Shown here: positions 6,018 through 12,761 of the stretch, one piece after another
How positions within the stretch are numbered: the stretch's first letter is position 1
Layout: each line of letters opens with the position of its first letter
NCBI GenBank assembly: GCA_913055135.1
Contig: CAJXJV010000012.1
Location: 1 to 14,695 of the forward strand
DNA from: an uncultured Desulfurobacterium sp.
GTDB lineage: Bacteria > Aquificota > Aquificia > Desulfurobacteriales > Desulfurobacteriaceae
DNA length: 14,695 nt
Direction of reading: 5' to 3'
Notes under the pieces: generated by a model
Databases searched by the model: none
Told to the model about the DNA's origin: nothing
The model's input: only the letters and a program-made list of their open reading frames with translations
Position numbers and translations under genes: made by a program

Positions 6018-7749
6018 AGCAAACCTCCTGAATCAAAGTTGACAACTGCACGCTTTTACTTTTTATAAGTTTTTCAATCTCCAGATTTTTAATCCCAAAT
6101 TCTATCACTCCTTCTTTTGAACCGTATCTAAAGACAGTAATTCCTTTTAATTTTAACCGGTAGCCAGGCCAGAAAACTTTCTTAACGTCTTCGACTGTAG
6201 CATTGTACGGTAGGTTTACAGTCTTTGAAACAGAGTTGTCAACGTGCTTCTGGAAAGCTGCCTGCATCTTAACGTGCCACTCCGGAGGTATATCAAGAGC
6301 TGTTATGAAAATCCTTTTTACATCTTCTGGAATTCCATGAATTTTCTGAATACTTCCTGTTTTCAGAATCCTTCTTAGCTGTTCTTCCGAGAGTGTGTTC
6401 TTAGTGTACTTGAGGAAAAATGGATCTATCTGAACGGCTGCTCTGCCCTCTAAAATTCTCTTTACATAGGCTATGGCAAAGAGAGGTTCTATGCCCGGGG
6501 TTGTGCCTGCAATCATGCTTATTGTTCCAGTAGGAGCGATGCTTGTTCTTGTGGCATTTCTGACCTTTTTTCCTTTGTAGATACTCTTTTCTATGTTGGG
6601 AAAACTGCCCTTTTCCTCTGCAAGCTTAACGGAAGTTTCAAAAGCTTTTTTGTTTATAAAGGACATAATTTTTTCTGCAAGTTCTAAAGCTTCATTACTG
6701 TCGTAAGGGATTTTCATGTTTATTAAGAGCTCGGCAAATCCCATTACTCCGAGACCTATTTTTCTGTTACCTTTTGCCATGAGTTCTATCTCTTTCACTG
6801 GATACCTGTTAACATCTATTACATTGTCAAGGAATCTGACGCCAATTTCTACCAGTTCTTCAAGTTTTTTCCAGTCTATTTGTCCATTCTTTACCACTTT
6901 TGCAAGGTTTATTGAACCCAAGTTACACTCCTCGTAAGGAAGAAGAGGAACTTCTCCACAGGGGTTTGTTGCCTCTATTTTTCCAAGGTCTGGAGTTGGA
7001 TTTTTCCTGTTTATCTCATCTATGTAGAGAATTCCGGGGTCTCCTGAATCCCAGGCAGATTCTGCTATAAGGTCAAACAGATCTCTTGCTTTAACTCTTT
7101 TCCAGATTTCACCGTTTCTTGGGTTTTTAAGCTCTATCGCTCCATTACTTTTTACTTTTTCAAAGAACTCGTCTGTTGCTGCAACAGATATGTTAAAGTT
7201 CTGAAAGCTTTTCTTGTCCCTTTTACAGGTTATAAACTTTTCAACATCAGGGTGGTATATAGAGAGAACCCCCATGTTTGCTCCACGCCTTTTCCCTCCC
7301 TGCTTTATCGATTCTGTTGCACAGTCAAAAACCCTCATGAATGAAACGGGACCAGAGGCTATACCGTTTGTCAATTTGACAATATCTCCCTCTGGTCTCA
7401 GATGAGAAAAGGAAAAACCTGTTCCTCCACCGCTTTTCTGGATTATTGCCATTAACTTGACAGAATTAAAGATTTCCTCAACTGAGTCTTCAACAGGTAG
7501 AACAAAGCAGGCAGCAAGCTGACCGAGCTCCGTTCCGGCATTCATCAACGTTGGAGAATTTGGAAGAAATTCAAGGTTTTTCATTGCAGTGTAGAACTTC
7601 TCCTCCCACTTCTCTGCAAATTGGGGAGGGTGATAGAGGAGCTCTCCCATTGAAACCGCCTTTGCAACCCGCCTGAACATTTCATCGGGGGTTTCCCCTG
7701 GTCTCAGATATCTTGCTTTCAGTATTTCAAGTGCTGTTTCAGAGAGCAT
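5947..7749 (-). CDS. nrdJ: Class II (adenosylcobalamin-dependent) ribonucleoside reductase NrdJ; apparent frameshift near the C-terminus
   Basis: The enzyme reduces ribonucleotides to deoxyribonucleotides, probably using adenosylcobalamin to form the thiyl radical. Visible motifs are NSPTLMNAG at 64-72, the redox Cys81 in LAACFVLP, SGGGTGFSFSHLRP at 106-119, the active-site N-x-C-x-E (N262, C264, E266), the partner Cys275 in EECNLGSINL and PTGTISMIAGTTPGIEP in the C-terminal half. There is no ATP-cone and no nrdB nearby, which supports class II. The ATG is preceded by AAGGAG overlapping the fabD stop. After residue 563 the literal frame runs 71 bases into the peptidase gene and encodes an implausible tail (CCCYFVF...RWRRR). 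One base fewer in the A5 run at 6060-6064 gives VKACSCQL and a stop at 6033: a 571-residue enzyme with a Cys-x-Cys tail. I read 6033-7749 as the real gene. Confidence 0.92.
   Translation of the reverse strand: MLSETALEILKARYLRPGETPDEMFRRVAKAVSMGELLYHPPQFAEKWEEKFYTAMKNLEFLPNSPTLMNAGTELGQLAACFVLPVEDSVEEIFNSVKLMAIIQKSGGGTGFSFSHLRPEGDIVKLTNGIASGPVSFMRVFDCATESIKQGGKRRGANMGVLSIYHPDVEKFITCKRDKKSFQNFNISVAATDEFFEKVKSNGAIELKNPRNGEIWKRVKARDLFDLIAESAWDSGDPGILYIDEINRKNPTPDLGKIEATNPCGEVPLLPYEECNLGSINLAKVVKNGQIDWKKLEELVEIGVRFLDNVIDVNRYPVKEIELMAKGNRKIGLGVMGFAELLINMKIPYDSNEALELAEKIMSFINKKAFETSVKLAEEKGSFPNIEKSIYKGKKVRNATRTSIAPTGTISMIAGTTPGIEPLFAIAYVKRILEGRAAVQIDPFFLKYTKNTLSEEQLRRILKTGSIQKIHGIPEDVKRIFITALDIPPEWHVKMQAAFQKHVDNSVSKTVNLPYNATVEDVKKVFWPGYRLKLKGITVFRYGSKEGVIEFGIKNLEIEKLIKSKSVQLSTLIQEVCFEKAFACCCYFVFISFLLRWRRR
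6024..6029 (-). promoter_or_regulatory. Strong Shine-Dalgarno sequence that fixes a TTG start for the C11 peptidase
   Basis: AGGAGG on the minus strand lies 6 bases upstream of the TTG at 6015-6017. It falls inside the literal nrdJ reading frame, but only 3 bases after the TGA that would end nrdJ if the upstream frameshift were corrected. Confidence 0.75.
6033..6064 (-). other. Candidate frameshift site and displaced Cys-x-Cys tail of nrdJ
   Basis: The minus strand has five consecutive A residues at 6064-6060. In the literal frame the codons read Ile, Lys, Ser and continue for 37 residues. Skipping one A gives Val-Lys-Ala-Cys-Ser-Cys-Gln-Leu and TGA at 6035-6033. A Cys pair at the very C-terminus is the known shuttle that re-reduces the active site in many class I and II reductases. 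Whether this is a real mutation, a base-call error in a homopolymer, or recoding cannot be told from one sequence. Confidence 0.7.
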
Positions 7750-7757
7750 TTCTCTCC

Positions 7758-8687
7758 TTAGATCTGGTTTAAAAGCTTCTCCAGATCTCCTGGCTTTTCA
7801 ACATTTATGACTTTCAGATTTCTATCAATTCTTCTTATGAGTCCTTTCAGAACATTCTTTGGACCAATTTCGTAGAAAGTGTCAATATCCATTTCCTTCA
7901 TCTTTAAAACGTCCTCAACCCATCTAACTGGAGAGAACATCTGTCTGTAAAAGGAGTCCTTTATCTCTTCTGGATTTTTTATGAGCTTAACGTCGGCGTT
8001 GTTGATAATTGGAACTTCAGCCTCTTTGAACGTAATCTCTTCCATCAGGACTTTTAGCTTTTCTGCAGCAGGTTTCATGAGCTCTGAGTGAAAGGGAGCT
8101 GAAACTGCAAGCCTTACAATTCTTTTTGCACCGGCTTCTTTGAGTTTTTCCTCAGCTTCTTCAAGGGCTTTAATCTCCCCGGAAATTACCGTTTGCTCAG
8201 GGCTGTTGTAGTTTGCCACCTGAATAAATCCAGATTCAACAGTTTTTAGAATTTCTTCTATTTTCTCAGAAGGAAGTCCTATTACTGCTGTCATTCCACC
8301 AACACCGGGCGGGACAGCTTCCTGCATAAACTCTCCTCTCTTCCTTACAAGGAGAGCTCCATCGTGAACAGAAAATACCTTAGCTGCACCGGCAGCGGAA
8401 AACTCACCGAGGGAGTGACCTGCAACTACAACCGGTTTTTTGTCAAAGCCAGCTTTCTCAAGGACTTTTAAGACTGCCATGCTGACAGTGAATATTGCTG
8501 GTTGTGCATTGTATGTAAGGGTTAGCTCTTCTTCTGGAGCTTCAAAACAAAGCTTTGCTATGTCAACCTTTGCGCCTTCAGAAGCTTCTTCAAATACCTC
8601 TCTTGCCTCCGGGAAAGCGTCAAAAAGCTCTTTTCCCATTCCACTGTACTGAGAACCCTGACCAGGAAAGATAAATGCAACTGCCAT
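7758..8687 (-). CDS. fabD: Malonyl-CoA:ACP transacylase FabD
   Basis: FabD moves the malonyl group from CoA to acyl carrier protein, supplying the extender unit for fatty-acid synthesis in the cytoplasm. The 309-residue sequence is full length. It shows the oxyanion-hole motif FPGQGSQYSGMGKEL at 7-21, the nucleophile Ser92 in GHSLGE, Arg117, and the catalytic His200 in APFHSELM, all near the positions known in the E. coli enzyme. The ATG at 8687 has AAGGAGG 6 bases upstream. It is the first gene of the leftward train, and a candidate promoter with an extended -10 lies about 65 bases upstream. No other fab gene is present, so it is separated from the usual fatty-acid cluster. Confidence 0.97.
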   Translation of the reverse strand: MAVAFIFPGQGSQYSGMGKELFDAFPEAREVFEEASEGAKVDIAKLCFEAPEEELTLTYNAQPAIFTVSMAVLKVLEKAGFDKKPVVVAGHSLGEFSAAGAAKVFSVHDGALLVRKRGEFMQEAVPPGVGGMTAVIGLPSEKIEEILKTVESGFIQVANYNSPEQTVISGEIKALEEAEEKLKEAGAKRIVRLAVSAPFHSELMKPAAEKLKVLMEEITFKEAEVPIINNADVKLIKNPEEIKDSFYRQMFSPVRWVEDVLKMKEMDIDTFYEIGPKNVLKGLIRRIDRNLKVINVEKPGDLEKLLNQI

Positions 8688-8748
8688 TTTCAGCCTCCTT
8701 GAGTGATTACAAGATTGTTCATCTTCTTCTCTCTGAGAATGCTATAGC

Positions 8749-8757
8749 TGTGATAAT
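8749..8757 (+). promoter_or_regulatory. Candidate extended -10 promoter for the yjbQ-hemH operon
   Basis: The plus strand reads TGTGATAAT, a TGn followed by GATAAT, overlapping the opposite-strand -10 of fabD. A second possible -10, TATCAT at 8795-8800, would give a shorter leader. Neither has a convincing -35. Confidence 0.25.
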
Positions 8758-8761
8758 AGCA
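8753..8761 (-). promoter_or_regulatory. Candidate extended -10 promoter for the fabD operon
   Basis: The minus strand reads TGCTATTAT, a TGn extended -10 followed by a 5/6 match to TATAAT. No good -35 lies 17 bases upstream, which is tolerable for an extended -10. The position leaves a leader of about 60 bases. Called from sequence only. Confidence 0.4.
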
Positions 8762-8825
8762 TAAAATTCGAAAAATCACGTTCGAAACTTTTGGTATCAT
8801 TGCTTTTAAGCTATTAGGAGGTGAG

Positions 8826-9239
8826 ATGAAAGCCTATACTGAGTATTTGACGTTCAATACCAAAAAGAGAAGGGAGCTCATCAGAATAACAGATACTGTA
8901 AAAGAAGCTGTCAAAAAGTCCGGTGTTAAAGAGGGTCTTTGTCTTGTTTCTGCGATGCATCTGACAGCAGCGGTCATTATTCAGGACGATGAGGAAGGGC
9001 TCCACGAAGATATCTGGGAGTGGCTTGAAAGAATAGCTCCGTTTAAACCTGACTATAAACATCATAGAACTGGTGAGGATAACGGGGATGCTCACCTTAA
9101 AAACCTTCTGGTTCACCTTCAGGTGGTTCTTCCGATAACTAACGGTGAGTTAGACCTTGGTCCCTGGCAGGAGATCTTTTATGCGGAGTTTGACGGTCAG
9201 AGACCAAAGAGAGTTATTATTAAGATAATTGGAGAATAG
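8826..9239 (+). CDS. YjbQ / UPF0047 family protein
   Basis: This small cytoplasmic protein of 137 residues matches the YjbQ family. Homologues have been reported to carry weak thiamine-phosphate-synthase activity, but the physiological role is unsettled. Family features seen are SAMHLTAAV with His45, the [13 protein letters not shown] block with His90, [16 protein letters not shown] around 104-118, and a C-terminal [17 protein letters not shown]. The conserved His and Asp residues could form a metal site. The ATG is well supported by AGGAGGTGAG directly upstream. It heads the rightward train, and its TAG touches the hemH ATG with no gap. The thiL gene in the divergent operon is suggestive but no proof of a thiamine role. 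Confidence 0.88.
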   Translation: MKAYTEYLTFNTKKRRELIRITDTVKEAVKKSGVKEGLCLVSAMHLTAAVIIQDDEEGLHEDIWEWLERIAPFKPDYKHHRTGEDNGDAHLKNLLVHLQVVLPITNGELDLGPWQEIFYAEFDGQRPKRVIIKIIGE

Positions 9240-10163
9240 ATGAAAGAAGCGGTTCTTTTAACTTACATGGGAGCTCCCTCTTCTCTTAAAGAAATTCAGC
9301 CTTTCCTCTACCGACTCTTTTCAGATAGGGATCTTATAAACTTTGGAGTTCCAGCTTTTCTTCAAAAACCTTTAGCCTATCTGATTTCTAACTTAAGAGC
9401 TCCAAAGGTAAAACCCCAGTACGAGGCAATCGGTGGTGGAAGCCCTCTTGTGAAATATACGCAGGAACAGGCTGAGCTAATTGAGGAAAAGACAGGACTT
9501 AAGACTTTTGTTGGAATGCTTTACTCGGAACCTCTACTTGAAAGAGTTTCTATGGAAATTGAGAAGTACAGTCCAGATAAGCTCTATGTTCTTACACTCT
9601 ATCCCCAGTACTCAGCTGCAACTGCTGGAGCTTGCTTCAGAGATGTTGAAAAGTTCTTGGGAGGAAAAGTTAACTACACTTCTGTCAAATCCTGGTGCAG
9701 AAATCCTCTCTACATAAAGTGGATTCAGAATTCAATCGAAAGAGAACTTAAAGACCTAAAAGATCCTCTGATACTCTTTTCAGCCCACAGCCTTCCAAAG
9801 TACTTTGTTGAGCAGGGGGATATCTACGTAAGGGAGATTGAAGACACGGCAAAATCTGTGATGGAAAGGTTCCCGGACGTTCCATACAGGATTTCCTATC
9901 AGAGTAAAGTTGGTCCAATAGAGTGGCTTGAGCCATCAACTGAGGATGTTTTGAAAGAGCTCTCGGAAGAGGGAAAGAAAGAAGTCATTATTTTCCCGAT
10001 AAGCTTTGTTTCAGAGCACATTGAAACCCTTTTTGAGCTTGACATTGAATATGGAGAGATTGCACGGGAACTTGGACTGGACTACAGGAGAGTGAAGCTT
10101 GACCACAAAAGCCCTCTTCTGATAGATGCAATTGTTTCTGAGATAGAGAAATTGAGACAATAA
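9240..10163 (+). CDS. hemH: Ferrochelatase HemH
   Basis: The enzyme inserts ferrous iron into a porphyrin in the last or next-to-last step of haem synthesis. The 307-residue length is typical. It starts VLLTYMGAP, then has GGGSPL at 65-70, TLYPQYSAATAG at 119-130, the catalytic His183 in LFSAHSLP, and the conserved Glu262 in FVSEHIETLFELDIEY. These correspond to the His and Glu known from the Bacillus enzyme. The usual GMRYW block reads GMLYSEP, a divergence. The ATG follows the YjbQ stop immediately, with GGAG inside the end of that gene. A HemY-type oxidase follows after a short gap, so the pair could serve either the protoporphyrin or the coproporphyrin route; sequence alone does not decide. 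Confidence 0.95.
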   Translation: MKEAVLLTYMGAPSSLKEIQPFLYRLFSDRDLINFGVPAFLQKPLAYLISNLRAPKVKPQYEAIGGGSPLVKYTQEQAELIEEKTGLKTFVGMLYSEPLLERVSMEIEKYSPDKLYVLTLYPQYSAATAGACFRDVEKFLGGKVNYTSVKSWCRNPLYIKWIQNSIERELKDLKDPLILFSAHSLPKYFVEQGDIYVREIEDTAKSVMERFPDVPYRISYQSKVGPIEWLEPSTEDVLKELSEEGKKEVIIFPISFVSEHIETLFELDIEYGEIARELGLDYRRVKLDHKSPLLIDAIVSEIEKLRQ

Positions 10164-10198
10164 ATTGGATATCAGAAACTATGTTCATGGGAGGATTT

Positions 10199-11572
10199 GT
10201 GAAAGTTGCTGTTATAGGAGCTGGAGTTTCTGGACTTTCAGTTGCTTTTTACCTGAAAAGAGGTGGAGCTGAAGTTAAAGTCTTTGAAAGGGAAGAAACT
10301 CCTGGCGGTAAGATGAAAACGCTCCATGAGGATGGTTACATAATAGAAACGGGACCAAATGGCTTTCTTGATGGAAAACCCTACACTCTAAACCTTGTGA
10401 AAGAGCTCGGAATTGAGAGCAAGCTCTACAGGAGCTCTGACAGAGCAAGGAAGAGGTTCATATACACAAACGGAAGACTTGTAAGGCTTCCCGAAAATCC
10501 GATAGCTTTTCTCGGTTCTTATTTACTTTCGTGGAAAGGAAAACTGAGGCTTATCGGAGAGTTTCTTGTCCCGCCGAAAAAAGATGATAAGGATGAAAGT
10601 CTCTCAGAATTTGCAAGGCGGAGAATTGGAGTGGAGGCTCTTGAAAAGCTTCTTGACCCGATGGTTGCGGGGATTTTTGCCGGAGACCCTGACAGACTCA
10701 GCCTCAAAGCTGCCTTTCCAGCTATCTATTACCTTGAGAGACAGTATGGAGGTCTTATAAAGGGTCTTATAGCGAAGATGAAGGAGGCAAAGAAGAGCGG
10801 GAAAAAGTCAAGCGGTCCAGCAGGTCCCGGAGGGGTTCTCACTTCCTTTAAAGGCGGAGTAAAAGATTTGATTGATTCTCTGAGTGAATTCCTGCAGGAT
10901 TCTATTGAAACAGGGGTGGAAATCCTGAGTCTTGATAGAATGGAGGAAGGCTGGAAGATAAAGTATAAGAAAGGGAATAAAGTCTATGAAAAAACTTTTG
11001 AAGCTGTTGTCCTTTCAACTCCGGCTTATGTAACTGCTGAATTCCTAAAAGATCTGGATCCAGAGCTCTCTAATTTGCTTTCAGAGATAGAGTACTCTCC
11101 GATTTCCGTTGTTGCTCTTGGATTTGAAAAGAGAGGACTTGGGCACGACCTTGATGGTTTCGGTTTCCTTATTCCAAGGAGTGAAAAGAGAAAGATCCTT
11201 GGAGTTCTCTGGGACAGCTCGGTTTTTCCAAATAGAGCTCCAGAAGGAAAAGCCCTGATAAGAGTCATGATAGGTGGTGCAAGACAGCCTGAACTTGCAC
11301 TCCTGCCGGATGAGGAGCTTATAGATATTGCCCTCGAAGAGCTCAAAAGAATAATGAAAATCCGCCACTATCCGGAAAAGATAAAGGTCTTCAAGCACAA
11401 AAAGGGTATTCCTCACTATACAGTTGGACATGCTGAGAGGGTGGAAAGAATATTTAAACTAAGTGGTAAATATCCAGGTCTTTATCTTTGCAACAACGCC
11501 TACACTGGAGTTGGAGTCAACGACTGCACAAAAGCTGCCGAAGAGGTGGCTAAGGAGATTCTAAATGGCTAA
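10199..11572 (+). CDS. hemY: HemY-type FAD-dependent protoporphyrinogen/coproporphyrinogen oxidase
   Basis: The flavoenzyme oxidises a porphyrinogen by six electrons to the porphyrin used by ferrochelatase, probably at the membrane surface. From the GTG at 10199 it has 457 residues. The N-terminal dinucleotide fold reads VKVAVIGAGVSGLSVAF with GxGxxG at 7-12, followed by VFEREETPGGKM. ETGPNGFLDG, FARRRIGVEALEKLLDPMVAGIFAG and the C-terminal flavin segment LYLCNNAYTGVGVNDC are all HemY-like. I prefer the GTG because GGGAGG lies 4-5 bases upstream and the protein then starts right at the first beta strand. The in-frame ATG at 10181 has no Shine-Dalgarno. The 3' end overlaps the next gene by 8 bases. 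HemG flavodoxin-type and HemJ enzymes are unrelated in sequence. Confidence 0.92.
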   Translation: MKVAVIGAGVSGLSVAFYLKRGGAEVKVFEREETPGGKMKTLHEDGYIIETGPNGFLDGKPYTLNLVKELGIESKLYRSSDRARKRFIYTNGRLVRLPENPIAFLGSYLLSWKGKLRLIGEFLVPPKKDDKDESLSEFARRRIGVEALEKLLDPMVAGIFAGDPDRLSLKAAFPAIYYLERQYGGLIKGLIAKMKEAKKSGKKSSGPAGPGGVLTSFKGGVKDLIDSLSEFLQDSIETGVEILSLDRMEEGWKIKYKKGNKVYEKTFEAVVLSTPAYVTAEFLKDLDPELSNLLSEIEYSPISVVALGFEKRGLGHDLDGFGFLIPRSEKRKILGVLWDSSVFPNRAPEGKALIRVMIGGARQPELALLPDEELIDIALEELKRIMKIRHYPEKIKVFKHKKGIPHYTVGHAERVERIFKLSGKYPGLYLCNNAYTGVGVNDCTKAAEEVAKEILNG

Positions 11573-11864
11573 GGTTAGATTGAGTGACCGTGAAGTTTCA
11601 GCTATTAAAGAAACAGCAAAAGATGTTTTTGGAGAAGGAACTAAGGTTATTCTTTTTGGTAGCAGAGCGGATCTTTCAAGAAAAGGAGGAGATATAGACC
11701 TTTATATTATTCCGGCAGACAAAGAGGATCCTTTTGAGAAAAAGTTAAAGTTTCTTGTTAAACTGAAACAGAAAATCGGAGATAGAAAGATAGACGTTGT
11801 GATTCAGAGAGATCCTGAAAGGGATATAGAAAAAGTCGCCATGCTGACCGGAGTTGAACTATGA
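11565..11864 (+). CDS. mntA: MNT-type minimal nucleotidyltransferase, probable antitoxin (MntA-like)
   Basis: This is a 99-residue minimal nucleotidyltransferase of the polymerase-beta superfamily. The core is ILFGSRADLSRKGGDIDLYI: Gly32-Ser33, then Asp43 and Asp45, with a third acidic residue, Asp77, in KIDVVIQ. In studied MntA-HepT pairs the nucleotidyltransferase adds AMP to a Tyr of the HEPN toxin and silences it. Here the partner gene follows with a 4-base ATGA overlap and contains that Tyr. The start overlaps the end of hemY by 8 bases, with AAGGAG 7 bases ahead of the ATG, so it is translated from the haem transcript. Family is secure; the antitoxin role is inferred from family and gene pairing. 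Confidence 0.88.
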   Translation: MAKVRLSDREVSAIKETAKDVFGEGTKVILFGSRADLSRKGGDIDLYIIPADKEDPFEKKLKFLVKLKQKIGDRKIDVVIQRDPERDIEKVAMLTGVEL

Positions 11865-12325
11865 CCAATGAAGCTATCAGGCAGAAGTACAACAAGCTTC
11901 ATTCAGAAATTCAAAAGCATCTGTTCCGATTGAAACAGGCATTTGAGAAGTTAGAAACTCTAAGAGGGCTTCCAATTACTGCTATGGACGTTGCTGACCT
12001 TCTTAATAGAGAAGAAGGAATAATGCTTTTAGACCAGATAGCCTACAGATTCTCAAAACTTCAGGATTCTCTTGGAAGGTTACTTAGAGCCTATCTTACA
12101 CTAAAAGGTGAAAATGTAGAGCATCTTCCAATTATAGATGTAATTAACCTTCTCGAAAAATTTGGTTTTGAAATTACTCCTGAAAAGTGGTTTGAACTTC
12201 GAGAAATTCGGAATTCAATAGCCCATGAGTATGAAGATGAATATGAAAAAATAGCCTGGACATTAAATAAAATCTACTCAGAACTTCCATTCCTGGAGAA
12301 ACTCTTTAATGAGCTTCAGCTTTGA
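11861..12325 (+). CDS. hepT: HEPN-domain protein, probable HepT-like toxin
   Basis: The 154-residue, all-helical protein carries the HEPN ribonuclease signature RNSIAHEY at 117-124, a full R-x4-H-x-Y motif (R117, H122, Y124). In characterised HepT toxins Arg and His cleave RNA and the Tyr is AMPylated by the partner. The N-terminal half is helical with heptad-like leucines (LFRLKQAFEKLETL), suitable for dimer formation. It overlaps mntA by 4 bases and the following GIY-YIG gene by 17 bases. The catalytic residues are intact, so it is either an active toxin kept silent by its partner or, less likely, a non-toxic nucleotidyltransferase substrate protein as in the HI0073/HI0074 type pair. Confidence 0.85.
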   Translation: MTNEAIRQKYNKLHSEIQKHLFRLKQAFEKLETLRGLPITAMDVADLLNREEGIMLLDQIAYRFSKLQDSLGRLLRAYLTLKGENVEHLPIIDVINLLEKFGFEITPEKWFELREIRNSIAHEYEDEYEKIAWTLNKIYSELPFLEKLFNELQL

Positions 12326-12746
12326 GTTTCCAGAAACAAAAGGAACTTACTGCATTCTTTTTGAAATAGACACTCTTTCGTTCAAAGTTAAAAGCGGTAA
12401 GCGGTTTTCACTCAAAAAAGGAGTTTATGTTTATGTCGGTTCAGCTTTTGGGAGTGGTGGCTTAAGGAAAAGAATTTCAAGACATCTCAAAAAGGAAAAG
12501 AAAAAGCACTGGCATTTAGATTTCATTTCAACGGACAGTTCTTTTAAAGTTCTGGAGCTCTGGATTATCGAAGATAAAAAAGTTGAATGTTCTTTAGCCA
12601 ATTCAATATCTGAGACAGAAAAGCCTGTTATCGGTTTTGGTTCAACCGATTGTAACTGTCCATCTCACCTGTTTATAGTTAGTGAAGTTGAAAAATTAAG
12701 AAAACGGCTCCTTGAAGAATTCAATGTTAAAATTTTCGAAATCTGA
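12309..12746 (+). CDS. GIY-YIG-like protein of the DUF123 family
   Basis: This 145-residue protein matches DUF123, a branch of the GIY-YIG nuclease superfamily with no settled function. GTYCILFEI at 12-20 opens the fold. The GIY...YIG equivalent reads GVYVYVGSAFGSGG at 38-51, followed by the conserved basic helix LRKRISRHL at 52-60 and KKHWHLDF at 65-72. A Cys/His group, GFGSTDCNCPSHLF at 109-122, may bind metal. The first 17 bases overlap the HEPN gene, and GGAG lies about 10 bases upstream of the ATG, so translation is probably coupled. In other genomes DUF123 is sometimes fused or adjacent to DNA-repair genes. Here it sits with a toxin-antitoxin-like pair. Nuclease activity is not shown. 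Confidence 0.85.
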   Translation: MSFSFEFPETKGTYCILFEIDTLSFKVKSGKRFSLKKGVYVYVGSAFGSGGLRKRISRHLKKEKKKHWHLDFISTDSSFKVLELWIIEDKKVECSLANSISETEKPVIGFGSTDCNCPSHLFIVSEVEKLRKRLLEEFNVKIFEI

Positions 12747-12761
12747 CAGGTGGAGAAGAAG

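Larger units (their letters stand above)
8739..8762. promoter_or_regulatory. Inverted repeat overlapping both divergent -10 elements, candidate operator
   Basis: ATGCTAT at 8739-8745 and ATAGCAT at 8756-8762 form a perfect 7-bp inverted repeat with a 10-base centre, a geometry compatible with a dimeric regulator. A few bases away, the self-complementary hexamer TTCGAA occurs twice (8767-8772 and 8781-8786), 14 bases apart. No regulator gene is in the window. Confidence 0.3.

Noticed and set aside
5947..6032. Taking the extra C-terminal 29-37 residues of NrdJ as real
   Set aside because: They overlap the signal peptide and Shine-Dalgarno of the peptidase gene and encode an antisense-like CCC/RWRRR tail mirroring the Gly-rich linker codons. 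The corrected frame gives a better end.
6058..6072. Programmed -1 ribosomal frameshifting at the nrdJ A-run
   Set aside because: The codons read ATA AAA AGT, not a canonical slippery heptamer. A -1 shift gives an immediate stop; the Cys-x-Cys tail needs +1 (or -2).
10181..10198. ATG at 10181 as the HemY start
   Set aside because: It has no Shine-Dalgarno, and the GGGAGG inside this stretch serves the GTG at 10199, where the FAD-binding strand begins.
11026..11431. Minus-strand open frames of about 100 codons inside hemY
   Set aside because: Ser/Arg-rich antisense translations of a clear HemY gene, with no start signal or family resemblance.
12750..12761. GTG at 12750 as the TrpD start
   Set aside because: The GTGGAG is the ribosome-binding site for the ATG at 12762.
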